Source: Gordonia rubripertincta (lineage in GTDB: Bacteria; Actinomycetota; Actinomycetes; Mycobacteriales; Mycobacteriaceae). From it: a DNA stretch of 64,000 nucleotides. Below are positions 51,298 to 59,791 of the stretch, in pieces (within the stretch, counting starts at the first letter, position 1; each line of letters begins with the position of its first letter). The stretch spans positions 2,046,001 through 2,110,000 of the forward strand of contig NZ_CP136136.1 in assembly GCF_038024875.1 (NCBI RefSeq), read 5' to 3'. The position numbers were made by a program, and so were the translations under genes. Below the pieces are notes generated by a model. That model saw nothing but the letters and a program-made list of their open reading frames with translations. It searched no databases and had not been told where the DNA came from.

Positions 51298-52460
51298 CGA
51301 ATCCCCATTCCCCGCGCCACGATGCCGCGCAAGATCTCGTTGGTTCCGCCCCGGAGGGTGAAAGCAGGTGTGTGCAAGACACTTTGGCCGAGGAGGCGCT
51401 CCAGCGGGGTGCCTCCGCTCCGGCGTGCGACGACGCCCGACGCGCTGCGTACAGCGTCGACGAGTTCGCCCTCGAACGTCGAGCCCAGGTCTTTGACCAT
51501 GGCGGCCAGCACATCCGGTTTGCCGCCGGCGGACAGTTCGGCCGCCACGCGTAGGGACATCTGTCGTAGCGCCCAGGCCTGCGCGGTGAGGGTGCCGAGG
51601 GTCCGGCGCTGCTCGGGGGTCGCCCCGGTCCCGCGGAGATGATCCGCCCACGCCCGCAACAGCGGCAGTGTGCTGAGGTAACGCTCGGGGCCGGAACGTT
51701 CGAAGGCCAACTCGCTCATCACCTGTTGCCACCCGTTGCCCCGGCGGCCGAGCAGCGCCGACTTGTCGACGACGGCATCATGGAAGACCACCTCGTTGAA
51801 GTGGGCATGGCCGTCGATGCTCCGCAGCGGGCGTACCTCGATGTCCGGATGGGACAGGTCGACGAGGATCTGGGACAGGCCCTGCTGCCGGTCCTCCGGG
51901 GTGCCGTCGGTGCGTGCGAGCAGGACCATCGCGTGGGAGATGTGGGCGCCGGTGGTCCAGACCTTGGTGCCGCTGATGGTCCAGGTGTCGCCGGTGTCCC
52001 TCGCCCGGGTGCGGACGCTCGCGAGATCCGAACCGGCATCCGGTTCGGACATCCCGATCGCGAAATAGATCTCACCCGAGGCGATCCCGGGAAGGTAGCG
52101 GCGCTTCTGCTCTTCGGTGCCGTTGGCGAGGATGCCCGGGGCCATCTGCCGGTCGGCGATCCAGTGTGCGGCGACCGGAGCGCCGTGGGCGAGGAGTTCC
52201 TCGGTGATGACGAATCGTTCGACGGGGGTGCGTCCCCGGCCGCCGTACTCGGTCGGCATCGTCATGCCGAGCCATCCGCGTTCGCCCAGTCGTCGACTGA
52301 ACGCGGGGTCGAAGCCGGTCATCCAGCTGTCGACGTCGGGAGCGAATGCGCCGCGGGCGATCTCGTCGCGGAGGAACTCGCGGACCTCGGTCCGCAGAGC
52401 CTCCAGGGCGGCGTCGTCGACCCCGACCGACGAGCCGCGGGTCTCGTGGAGTGCGGTCAT
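51294..52460 (-). CDS. Acyl-CoA dehydrogenase, full-length subunit type
   Basis: Product of 388 aa: GMSEPDAGSDLASVRTRARD and GTKVWTTGAHISHAMVLLAR of the middle domain, LGQSVLHTPAFTLRGGTNEILRG at the end. It is FadE29-like in length. With the smaller ACAD it matches the paired dehydrogenases used for sterol rings and side chains in mycobacteria. Start and stop overlap the flanking genes (ATGA each side). Confidence 0.9.
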   Translation of the reverse strand: MTALHETRGSSVGVDDAALEALRTEVREFLRDEIARGAFAPDVDSWMTGFDPAFSRRLGERGWLGMTMPTEYGGRGRTPVERFVITEELLAHGAPVAAHWIADRQMAPGILANGTEEQKRRYLPGIASGEIYFAIGMSEPDAGSDLASVRTRARDTGDTWTISGTKVWTTGAHISHAMVLLARTDGTPEDRQQGLSQILVDLSHPDIEVRPLRSIDGHAHFNEVVFHDAVVDKSALLGRRGNGWQQVMSELAFERSGPERYLSTLPLLRAWADHLRGTGATPEQRRTLGTLTAQAWALRQMSLRVAAELSAGGKPDVLAAMVKDLGSTFEGELVDAVRSASGVVARRSGGTPLERLLGQSVLHTPAFTLRGGTNEILRGIVARGMGIR

Positions 52461-53269
52461 GACCGACCGGGTCCGCGCGACGACCAGTTCTGCCCCTTGC
52501 GGGCCATCGACCACATCTGGGTGCCGCGCTCGATCTCGACCGCCGAGTCCCAGGTGACCGCGGGCGGACCGAGCTCGAGTCGGACGCTGGACATGACGCG
52601 GCGGGTCAACTCGGGATCGCGTGCGGCGGGTGCGGTGAGTCCCTCCACGATCGCGGGGATGTCCTCGATCGGGGCGGCGGCGTAGGCCAGACCGCGTTCG
52701 ACGGCCTGTTCGCCGGTGAGTGACTGACCGCATGCGGCGAGCGCGATGGTGTTCGCCCGTCCCATCGCCCGGTTCAGCAGCGTGATGTGTCCGCCTCCCG
52801 GGTGGATGCCGCGAGCGAGGAAACCGCTGTCCAGCTTGGCATCCGGGGTGGCGATGAGCAGGTCGACGGCGAGTGCCAGGTTGAGGCCGGCGCCCACCGC
52901 GCCGCCGACCACCACGCCGACGGTCGGGACGGGGAGCGAACCCACGCGCATGAAGGCCTTGTAGACCGCGGACAACTGCACGACCGACTCCGGCGAGGCG
53001 GGATCGGCGGAGGCGGCTGCGAGGATGCGGGTGTCGGCACCGCTGCAGAAGTAGGTGCCCGCGGCGTCGACGACGACGGCGCCGATGCTGTCGTCGGCGG
53101 CGACCTGGTCGCAGAACTGCTCGATGGCGGCGGCCATGTCGAGGGTGATGGCGTTCTTGCGACGCGGATTGTTCAGGGTCAGCCGGGCGACGCCGTCGGT
53201 GAACGACGTGATGATCGACGCTGCTTCGTCGTCGGAAGGCTGCGCGATGGGAGCTGTGTCGGACGTCAT
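52457..53269 (-). CDS. Enoyl-CoA hydratase/isomerase
   Basis: Product of 270 aa: VARLTLNNPRRKNAITLDMA, oxyanion block AAGTYFCSGADTRILA, and LARGIHPGGGHITLLNRAMG carrying the second-Glu region (here Gly-His, so the catalytic Glu is not obvious). It is the first gene of the reverse operon 53269 to 47300 and probably hydrates or hydrolyses the enoyl-CoA made by the ACAD pair. Divergent from the SDR at 53423, with an inverted repeat between them. Confidence 0.88.
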   Translation of the reverse strand: MTSDTAPIAQPSDDEAASIITSFTDGVARLTLNNPRRKNAITLDMAAAIEQFCDQVAADDSIGAVVVDAAGTYFCSGADTRILAAASADPASPESVVQLSAVYKAFMRVGSLPVPTVGVVVGGAVGAGLNLALAVDLLIATPDAKLDSGFLARGIHPGGGHITLLNRAMGRANTIALAACGQSLTGEQAVERGLAYAAAPIEDIPAIVEGLTAPAARDPELTRRVMSSVRLELGPPAVTWDSAVEIERGTQMWSMARKGQNWSSRGPGRS

Positions 53270-53285
53270 GCAGGCGAGCGTAGCC

Positions 53286-53313
53286 GATTGGATTCAAAAA
53301 GCGATCCAAAATC
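53286..53313. repeat. Inverted repeat in the divergent promoter region
   Basis: TTGGAT (53288-53293) and ATCCAA (53304-53309) are exact inverted copies 10 bp apart, with GATT/AATC flanks extending the symmetry. Lies 17-44 bp before the crotonase start and about 110 bp before the SDR. A possible operator, for example of the GntR protein of this operon. Confidence 0.4.
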
Positions 53314-53422
53314 ATTGACTTGCCGGAGCGACTGCGGTGAACTGGCTGCACGAGCCGATCGTCGTCTCCGCGCACTGCCGCGAGACGCTCTGGCCGATTC
53401 CCATTCTTCGAAGGAGACTTCC

Positions 53423-54182
53423 TTGTTCAGTTTGACCGGACATATCGCATTGGTCAGTGGTGCCGGACAGAGCGTCGGTGAGGGGATCGCCAAAGTGCTG
53501 GCGCGCCAGGGCGCTTCGGTGATCGTGAACGACCTGCACGCCGACCGGGCCGAGAAGGTCGCCGCGGCCATCGCCGAGGAGGGCAATCGCGCCGTCGCCG
53601 CCGCGTTCGACGTGACCGACATCGACGCCACCGCGGAGGCCGTGCGGGCGGCCGAGACCGAACTCGGCGGGCACGTCGACATCCTCGTCAACAATGCCGG
53701 CGTGGCCGAGGGTCGGGTCATCAAGCCCTTCCGTGACCTCGCCCCGGAGGAGTGGCGTGCTCCGATCGACCTCAACATCTTCGGCGCCATGAACTGCATC
53801 AAGGTGGTCTTGGACGGTATGTGCGACAACGGGTGGGGACGCATCGTGCAGATCTCCTCCGGCTCGGCGCGTACCGGGCAGAACATCAACCAGACGATGT
53901 ACGCCACGGGCAAGAGCGGGATCGAGGGATTCATCCGGCACCTGGCAGCCGAGACCGGTCAGTACGGGGTCACCGCGAACATCGTGGCACTCGGTCATCA
54001 GAAGAATCTCGAGGACAAGATGCCCCCGGAGATGATCGAACGAATCCTCACCCCAGATCCCGATCGGGAGGCTGGGGGATCCCATCGAGGTCGGTGCCTT
54101 CTGCGCATACCTCGCCTCGCACGAGGCCGGCGGGATGACCGGCCAGACACTGGATTTCAACGGCGGGTCCCAAACCCGATGA
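53423..54182 (+). pseudogene. SDR with a +1 frameshift near the C-terminus
   Basis: Starts at TTG 53423, 6 nt after AAGGAG. N-terminal NAD motif ALVSGAGQSVGEGIAKVLARQ, then NNAGVAEGRVI and active-site MYATGKSGIEGFIRHL (YxxxK). After ERILT an extra C in CCCC (54051-54054) shifts the frame into a basic tail. Removing it restores a normal SDR end (GRLGDPIEVGAFCAYLAS; MTGQTLDFNGG) and a stop at 54180-54182 that overlaps the VOC start. The gene is then about 252 aa. Either a sequencing error or a recent lesion. Probably acts on hydroxyacyl-CoA or steroid; substrate unknown. Confidence 0.75.
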
Positions 54183-54577
54183 GCCCGGCCGAGGTCGTCC
54201 TGTCGCTCGTCGCGGTTCGGGTGTCCGACCTGCAGGGATCGACCGATTTCTACCGCCGGGGGCTGGGTTTCACCGTCGAGCGTGAGTTCGCCACTCCCGC
54301 GTTCGACGCGGTCATCCTGCGGGCCGGCACGGCGGGGGTCGAGCTGATCCGCCCGAAAGGTGCTGCGGGGGAGGAGGGTTCCGATCACGGCAACATGTTC
54401 AGCAAGCTGGTCCTGAACGTCGCCGACGCGGCGACCGCCCTGCGACGCGGGGTCGAGTGCGGCGGGACCGAGGTGTCCCCGGTGGTCGAGCACGCCTCCT
54501 ACGGGATGACGATCGGCGTCCTCGCCGACCCCGACGGCCACCGCCTTGAGCTGGTCTCCCGGAACGGCTCCCTCTGA
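54179..54577 (+). CDS. VOC family protein, single domain
   Basis: Product of 132 aa, one glyoxalase-fold module: VRVSDLQGSTDFYRRGLGF and GVLADPDGHRLELVSRNG, where the C-terminal Glu would be a metal ligand. Compact enough to be an isomerase, epimerase or dioxygenase partner. Coupled to the preceding SDR (ATG overlaps the frame-corrected stop). Its 3' end overlaps motif copy C of the new promoter class. Confidence 0.8.
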   Translation: MSPAEVVLSLVAVRVSDLQGSTDFYRRGLGFTVEREFATPAFDAVILRAGTAGVELIRPKGAAGEEGSDHGNMFSKLVLNVADAATALRRGVECGGTEVSPVVEHASYGMTIGVLADPDGHRLELVSRNGSL

Positions 54578-54618
54578 GCGGGAGACCCCCACATGGGTTG
54601 CGCCCGCCGCGGCTAGCG
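54568..54618 (+). promoter_or_regulatory. Promoter with new 17-bp motif, copy C
   Basis: CTCCCTCTGAGCGGGAG (54568-54584), with arms CTCCC/GGGAG, and -10 box TAGCGT (54613-54618), 37 bp from the motif centre. Drives the KstD-like gene whose start is at 54683; the motif overlaps the VOC stop codon. Confidence 0.6.
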
Positions 54619-54682
54619 TCTCGGATGTGACGTCGATCGATGCGCGATCGGCGGTGATTCCGAGCAGGGGTGTGGCGCGGTG

Positions 54683-56260
54683 ATGGCCGTGGATGATCAG
54701 CAGTGGGACAGCAGTTTTGACGTCGTCGTGATCGGTTCGGGTGGCGCCGCGCTCGCCGGTGCGCTGGCCGCGGTGAAGCACGGGCTGGCGGTGTGCGTGG
54801 TGGAGAAGAGCTCGTACTTCGGCGGGACGTCGGCATACTCCGGTGGGAGCGTGTGGCTTCCGGGCAATCATGTGCTGGAACGGCAAGGTGTCGACGACTC
54901 GGTCGAAAACGGGTTGACCTATTTCCGGGCACTCGTGGGCGACCGCACCGCCGAGGATCTGCAGCGGACGTTCCTGGAAACCGGCCCGGTGGTGGCCCGG
55001 TTCCTGGAGGACGAGGTGGGAATCCCATTGGAGCACCGCCCGTTTCCGGATTACTATGCGGCCCCCGGTCGCAAGGACCATGGCCGGAGTATCTTCGCCG
55101 CCTCCATCTCGGCCGACGAGGTGGGCGGCCGCCTGCGTGACATCCGACCGCCGGTTCCTGCCGACCAGTTCGGCATGGCGGTCGACCGCTCCGAACTCGA
55201 CGGCGGACAGGCCTGGATCGCCCGGATGGTGCTGGCGCTCGATGAGTCGGGCCGTGCCGACCTCCATCTCGGCACGGCGGCGGAGCGTCTGATCACCGAC
55301 GCAGCGGGGGACGTCCTCGGGCTCGAGGTCAGCGCCGGCGCAAACCGGCGGACGATCCGGGCGCGGGCCGGGATCATCGTCGCTGCAGGGGGTTACGAGC
55401 GGAACGCCGAATTGCGACGCACCCATCAGCAGATGCCGACCGCGGACTGGTCGGCGTCCCATCCGGACACCGGCGGCGGTGACGCGTTGCGGATGCTGTC
55501 GGAGGTGGGGGCGCAGGTGGACCTGCTCGACCAGTCCTGGTGGTGCCCCGCCACCCTGTTCCCGAACAGCCGCGCCGCGTTCACCCTCGGGATCCGGGCG
55601 GGGATCATCGTCGATTCGACGGGGCAGCGATTCGCCAATGAGACGTTGCCCTACGACCAGATGGGTCGGGCGATGTTGCGGCGGATGCGCGACGGGGCCG
55701 GCGAGGTGTTCTGGTTCGTCTTCGACAATCGGTTCGGCGACGAACTCCCGGCGATCTGTGTGCCCGCGCCCGAGCGCGCCGCGATGACCGAGGCGGGTCT
55801 GTGGCACACCGCGTCGACCGTGGGAGAGCTCGCGGCGGCCACCGGCCTCGACGCCGAGAAGCTCACGGCGACAATCGATCGGTTCAACGGTTTCGCCGCG
55901 GGGGGTCGGGACGAGGACTTCGCGCGCGGAGAGGATCCCTACGGCCGGTTCTTCGTCGGAGCGCAGAACGCCGCTCAGTGCCTGCCGTCCCTCGACGGTT
56001 CGCGCTTCCACGCGGTCCGCCTGGTGCTGGGTGACCTCGGCACGAAGGGTGGTGCGGTCATCTCCACCGAGGGTGCGGTGTGTCGAGCAGACGGCAGCGT
56101 GATCCGTGGTCTGTACGCGGCGGGGAACTCCTCGGCGTCGGTCTCGGGTGAGGTCTATCCGGGGCCCGGTACGCCGCTCGGATCGGGGATGGTGTTCGCC
56201 TACCGTGCCGTCGCCGACATGGCGGCCCACCTGGCCGCCGCCCCGGGTACCACGACGTAG
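54683..56260 (+). CDS. KstD-like FAD-dependent dehydrogenase (second copy)
   Basis: Product of 525 aa: FAD-binding VVVIGSGGAALAGALAAVKHG, SSYFGGTSAYSGGSVWLPGN, and the C-terminal GEVYPGPGTPLGSGMVFAYRA, with the Tyr and Gly of KstD active sites. It is about 50 residues shorter than KstD of this window and more divergent, so it may dehydrogenate a different ketosteroid or act as a fumarate-reductase-like flavoenzyme. The ATG at 54683 follows an in-frame GTG. It is convergent with the IclR gene (7 bp between them). Confidence 0.88.
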   Translation: MAVDDQQWDSSFDVVVIGSGGAALAGALAAVKHGLAVCVVEKSSYFGGTSAYSGGSVWLPGNHVLERQGVDDSVENGLTYFRALVGDRTAEDLQRTFLETGPVVARFLEDEVGIPLEHRPFPDYYAAPGRKDHGRSIFAASISADEVGGRLRDIRPPVPADQFGMAVDRSELDGGQAWIARMVLALDESGRADLHLGTAAERLITDAAGDVLGLEVSAGANRRTIRARAGIIVAAGGYERNAELRRTHQQMPTADWSASHPDTGGGDALRMLSEVGAQVDLLDQSWWCPATLFPNSRAAFTLGIRAGIIVDSTGQRFANETLPYDQMGRAMLRRMRDGAGEVFWFVFDNRFGDELPAICVPAPERAAMTEAGLWHTASTVGELAAATGLDAEKLTATIDRFNGFAAGGRDEDFARGEDPYGRFFVGAQNAAQCLPSLDGSRFHAVRLVLGDLGTKGGAVISTEGAVCRADGSVIRGLYAAGNSSASVSGEVYPGPGTPLGSGMVFAYRAVADMAAHLAAAPGTTT

Positions 56261-56267
56261 AGGGCCT

Positions 56268-57065
56268 TCAGTGGCCGGTGAGGTCTGCTGTGACGCAGCG
56301 TTCCCAGATCTCACCGGCCACGATACGGGCCGGCCCCATGAGCTTTCGGAGATCGACCGCCCCCACCGGAGCGCAGACCGACAGGCCGGCCAGATTGCCG
56401 TAGATGTGATCGTGCGGTCCGATGGAGACGCCCACACAGGCGACGCCGGGGAACGCCTCGCCCCGGTCGAATGCCGCTCCGCGGTCCCGGATCTGGGCGA
56501 GCTCGGCATCGAATTGGGCCGGGCTCGTGATCGACAGTGCGGTCTGCTTGACGAGTGTGCCGTCGTCGAGCTTGTGCAGGCCTCGGGGAGATTGTCGCGG
56601 GGCGATCTCCGCGTACGCGATGATGACCTTGCCGAGGGCGGTCAGATGGGCGGGAACCCGCTGGCCGACCGCGGTGGGCGTCGGGCCGCTGAGCCGCCCG
56701 TTCACCTTCGCGAGGTAGACGGTGTCGCCGGCGTCGACCACGCCCAACTGGATCGTGTATCCCGTCCGCTGGGCGAATGCGTGCATCACCGGCCGTGCGG
56801 CACGGAGGAGTCGATTCTGGTTGAGGGCGGCCTGGCCCATCTCGTAGGCCTTGACCCCGAGCTCGTAGGTCTGTTCCGGTGACCGGGCCAGCCAGCCGGC
56901 ACTGGCGAGTTGCTCGAGCAGTCGATGCACGGAGGACCGGGGTAGTTTGGTGCGCGCGGTCACCTGCGCCAGCGTCATCGGCGCCGATCCGTTGAACGCC
57001 TCGAGCACCGCCGAGATCCGATCCACTACCGAGATGGGTCCGTCGCTCGTCTGTGTCGTCCTCAC
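56268..57065 (-). CDS. IclR-family transcriptional regulator
   Basis: Product of 265 aa. N-terminal winged helix (LAQVTARTKLPRSSVHRLLEQLASAG) and a C-terminal effector domain (YTIQLGVVDAGDTVYLAKV; VSIGPHDHIYGNLAGLSV). IclR proteins bind short palindromes and respond to aromatic or central-metabolism ligands, acting as activators or repressors. The GTG start follows GGAGGAGCG. It is divergent from kshA; motif copy D lies 165 bp upstream of its start and 86 bp before kshA. Best candidate regulator of the second steroid module. Confidence 0.92.
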   Translation of the reverse strand: MRTTQTSDGPISVVDRISAVLEAFNGSAPMTLAQVTARTKLPRSSVHRLLEQLASAGWLARSPEQTYELGVKAYEMGQAALNQNRLLRAARPVMHAFAQRTGYTIQLGVVDAGDTVYLAKVNGRLSGPTPTAVGQRVPAHLTALGKVIIAYAEIAPRQSPRGLHKLDDGTLVKQTALSITSPAQFDAELAQIRDRGAAFDRGEAFPGVACVGVSIGPHDHIYGNLAGLSVCAPVGAVDLRKLMGPARIVAGEIWERCVTADLTGH

Positions 57066-57229
57066 CGCTCCTCCTTCGTGATGTTCGTCACAGTACCCCG
57101 ATCGATATGGCGCTCACCACGAGGTGCTGATCCGGTTGCCCATCTTCGTCCCGGCGGGCGGGCTCCGCCGGTGGGCTTCCCGTCCAGCGGAACGGCCGCC
57201 GGGGTCAATTCGCGGTGGCACCGAAGAGC

Positions 57230-57281
57230 CTCCCACTCGATGGGAGACCCACGTCACACCGGGTTCTCCCGTTGCCAAGCT
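57230..57281 (+). promoter_or_regulatory. Promoter with new 17-bp motif, copy D
   Basis: CTCCCACTCGATGGGAG (57230-57246) is a perfect palindrome in its arms (CTCCCA/TGGGAG, spacer CTCGA). The -10-like CAAGCT at 57276-57281 is weaker but keeps the 38-bp spacing. Drives the kshA-hsaA-hsaC unit. Confidence 0.6.
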
Positions 57282-57331
57282 GAGGACACCGCGACGAGTG
57301 GCACGGTCGCAATATCTGATCAGGAGGCGTT

Positions 57332-58537
57332 GTGAGTACGACCATCGACACCGGCGGCGAAGTCAGGGACATCGACACCGGAGCGCCGCCGCAGCGTTAC
57401 GCCCGCGGATGGCATTGCCTCGGGCTGGCTCGCGACTTCGCCGACGGCGCTCCCCATCAGGTCGCCGCGTTCGGTACCGAACTCGTGGTCTTCGCCGGTG
57501 AGGACGGCACGTTGAACGTGCTCGACGCCTTCTGCCGGCACATGGGCGGAAACCTGGCGCTCGGAACCGTCAAGGGCAACACGATCGCCTGCCCCTTCCA
57601 CGACTGGCGGTGGCGCGGCGACGGCAAGTGTGCCGGCATCCCCTACGCGAAAAGGGTTCCGCCCATTGCGCGGACGCGTTCCTGGACGTCCACGGTGGTC
57701 AGCGGCCAGTTGTTCGTCTGGCACGATCCGCAGGGGTCGGTTCCGCCCCCGGAACTCGCCATCCCGGAGATCCCGACCTACGGCGACGAGGGTTGGACCG
57801 ACTGGGTGTGGAACTCGATCGACGTCACCGGATCGCACTGCCGCGAGATCGTGGACAACGTCGTCGACATGGCGCACTTCTTCTACGTGCACTACGGCAT
57901 GCCGACCTACTTCCGGAACGTCTTCGAGGGGCACATCGCCAGTCAGGTGATGCGGTCGCGACCCCGGGCGGATGCGGTCGGCGTGAGCCAGAGCACCAAC
58001 TACAGCACCGAGAGTCAGTCCGACGCATCGTATTTCGGACCCTCGTACATGATCGACAAGCTCTGGAGCGGTGGCCGTGACCACGACGGCGACCCGAACA
58101 TCTACCTGGTCAACTGCCACTACCCGATCTCGCCGACATCGTTCCGGTTGCAGTACGGCGTGCTCGTCGAGAAGCCCGCCGGAATGGGGGACGAGCAGGC
58201 GAATCAGATCGCGCAGGCCGTTGCCAAGGGAGTCGCCATCGGCTTCGAGCAGGACGTGCAGATCTGGAAGAACAAGTCGCGCATCGACAATCCGCTGCTG
58301 TGCGAGGAAGACGGGCCCGTCTACCAGCTCCGACGCTGGTACGAGCAGTTCTACGTCGACGTCGAGGACATCGCGCCGGAGATGGTCAATCGGTTCGAGT
58401 ACCAGATCGACACCGAACGCGCACTGAAGAGTTGGCAGGCCGAGGTCGACGAGAACCTCGCCGCCGGGCGAAGCGCTCTGGCGCCGAACCCGGCCGGGAC
58501 ACCGAGCCGCGAGGCGGCCGACCAGTCCGTGTCCTGA
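57332..58537 (+). CDS. kshA: KshA, oxygenase of 3-ketosteroid 9alpha-hydroxylase
   Basis: Product of 401 aa. Rieske ligands Cys68, His70 (FCRHMGG), Cys87 and His90 (ACPFHDW); non-heme iron region HCREIVDNVVDMAHFFYVH (His182, His187) and a downstream Asp near GFEQDVQIW. It hydroxylates C9 of androstadienedione and opens ring B after KstD action. The reductase KshB is not in the window. The GTG follows AGGAGGCGTT. First gene of kshA-hsaA-hsaC-BVMO-esterase-SDR. Confidence 0.93.
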   Translation: MSTTIDTGGEVRDIDTGAPPQRYARGWHCLGLARDFADGAPHQVAAFGTELVVFAGEDGTLNVLDAFCRHMGGNLALGTVKGNTIACPFHDWRWRGDGKCAGIPYAKRVPPIARTRSWTSTVVSGQLFVWHDPQGSVPPPELAIPEIPTYGDEGWTDWVWNSIDVTGSHCREIVDNVVDMAHFFYVHYGMPTYFRNVFEGHIASQVMRSRPRADAVGVSQSTNYSTESQSDASYFGPSYMIDKLWSGGRDHDGDPNIYLVNCHYPISPTSFRLQYGVLVEKPAGMGDEQANQIAQAVAKGVAIGFEQDVQIWKNKSRIDNPLLCEEDGPVYQLRRWYEQFYVDVEDIAPEMVNRFEYQIDTERALKSWQAEVDENLAAGRSALAPNPAGTPSREAADQSVS

Positions 58538-58589
58538 CCCCATCGACAACACCGAGCGCCGCCGGCGCTCACTGCTGAGGAGAACACCT

Positions 58590-59774
58590 ATGAGCCACGA
58601 AGTGCTCGACAAGGTCATGCACATGGCCGACGAACTACGCGCGGGTGCGGAGGAGTCCGAGAAGCTCGGACGCCTGTCCGACGATGTCGCGAAGGGACTC
58701 AAACAGTCCGGCATCATCCGACTGCTCCAGCGCAAGACCTACGACGGGTACGAGGCGCACCCGAGGGAATTCGCCGAAACCGTGATGGGAACGGCGAGCA
58801 TCTACGGATCGGCGGGATGGATCGGCGGGATCGTCGGTGTCCACCCGTGGCAGCTGGCCTTCGCCGACCCCCGGGTGCAGGACGAGGTACTCGGCGGCGA
58901 TTCGGACACCTGGCAGGCGTCGCCCTACATGCCCGGTGGTGTCGCGACACCCGTCGAGGGCGGCTACCGGATGACGGGCCGGTGGCAGTTCTCCTCCGGC
59001 ACCGATCATTGCGACTGGATCTTCCTCGGTGCCTTCACCGGTGATGCGGACGGCAAGCCGCTGATGCCGCCGGTCGGTCTGCATGTCATCCTGCCGCGGT
59101 CGGACTACCAGATCGTCGAGGACTCCTGGGATGTGGTGGGGCTCCGGGGGACCGGCAGCAAGGACATCATCGTCGAGGACGCCTTCATCCCCGCTCATCG
59201 CGTGATGCGCTCCGGCGACGTCATCGACGGCACCGCGGCCAAGGAGTACGGCGTCACCGAGACGCTCTACAAGATGCCGTGGTCGACGATGTTCCCGCTG
59301 GGGATCACCTCGGCGACGATCGGTATCTGCGAAGGCGTGCTGGCAGCGGGGATCGCCTATCAGCGCGATCGGGTGGCCGCAACAGGCGGCGCGATCAAGG
59401 ACGACCCGTACGTCCTGCACGCACTCGGTGAGGCCGCTGCCGAGATCGACGCCGCACGGCAACAGCTCTTGGGCAACGTCGACCGCATCTACGACCTCGT
59501 CGACGCCGGCACCGAGATCGACTTCGAGATGCGGGCCACCTCGCGGCGTAACCAGGTCCGCGCCGCCTGGCGCGCGGTCCGCGCGGCCGACGAGATCTTC
59601 GATCGGTCCGGCGGCAACGCGCTGCGGATGGACAACCCGTTGCAGCGGTTCTGGCGGGACGCACACTCCGGGCTGCATCACGCGATCCATGTCACCAGCA
59701 CCACCTACCACGCCGCCGCGCTGGCGTCCCTGGGTGTCGATGTTCCCGCAGGTCCCCTGCGGGTGATGATCTGA
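58590..59774 (+). CDS. hsaA: HsaA, flavin-dependent oxygenase component
   Basis: Product of 394 aa, the length of mycobacterial HsaA, with the acyl-CoA dehydrogenase-like fold of group D flavin monooxygenases: GRWQFSSGTDHCDWIFLGAF, GLRGTGSKDIIVEDAFIP and RFWRDAHSGLHHAIHVTS. HsaA hydroxylates 3-HSA to the catechol 3,4-DHSA using reduced flavin from HsaB, which is not here. The ATG follows TGAGGAGAACACCT. Confidence 0.9.
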   Translation: MSHEVLDKVMHMADELRAGAEESEKLGRLSDDVAKGLKQSGIIRLLQRKTYDGYEAHPREFAETVMGTASIYGSAGWIGGIVGVHPWQLAFADPRVQDEVLGGDSDTWQASPYMPGGVATPVEGGYRMTGRWQFSSGTDHCDWIFLGAFTGDADGKPLMPPVGLHVILPRSDYQIVEDSWDVVGLRGTGSKDIIVEDAFIPAHRVMRSGDVIDGTAAKEYGVTETLYKMPWSTMFPLGITSATIGICEGVLAAGIAYQRDRVAATGGAIKDDPYVLHALGEAAAEIDAARQQLLGNVDRIYDLVDAGTEIDFEMRATSRRNQVRAAWRAVRAADEIFDRSGGNALRMDNPLQRFWRDAHSGLHHAIHVTSTTYHAAALASLGVDVPAGPLRVMI

Positions 59775-59791
59775 GCCGGGGGACCGGGACG

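Noticed and set aside
53312..56509. A reverse-strand frame of over 1000 codons
   Set aside because: Crosses the SDR, VOC, KstD-like and IclR genes; composition is that of an antisense frame in GC-rich DNA.
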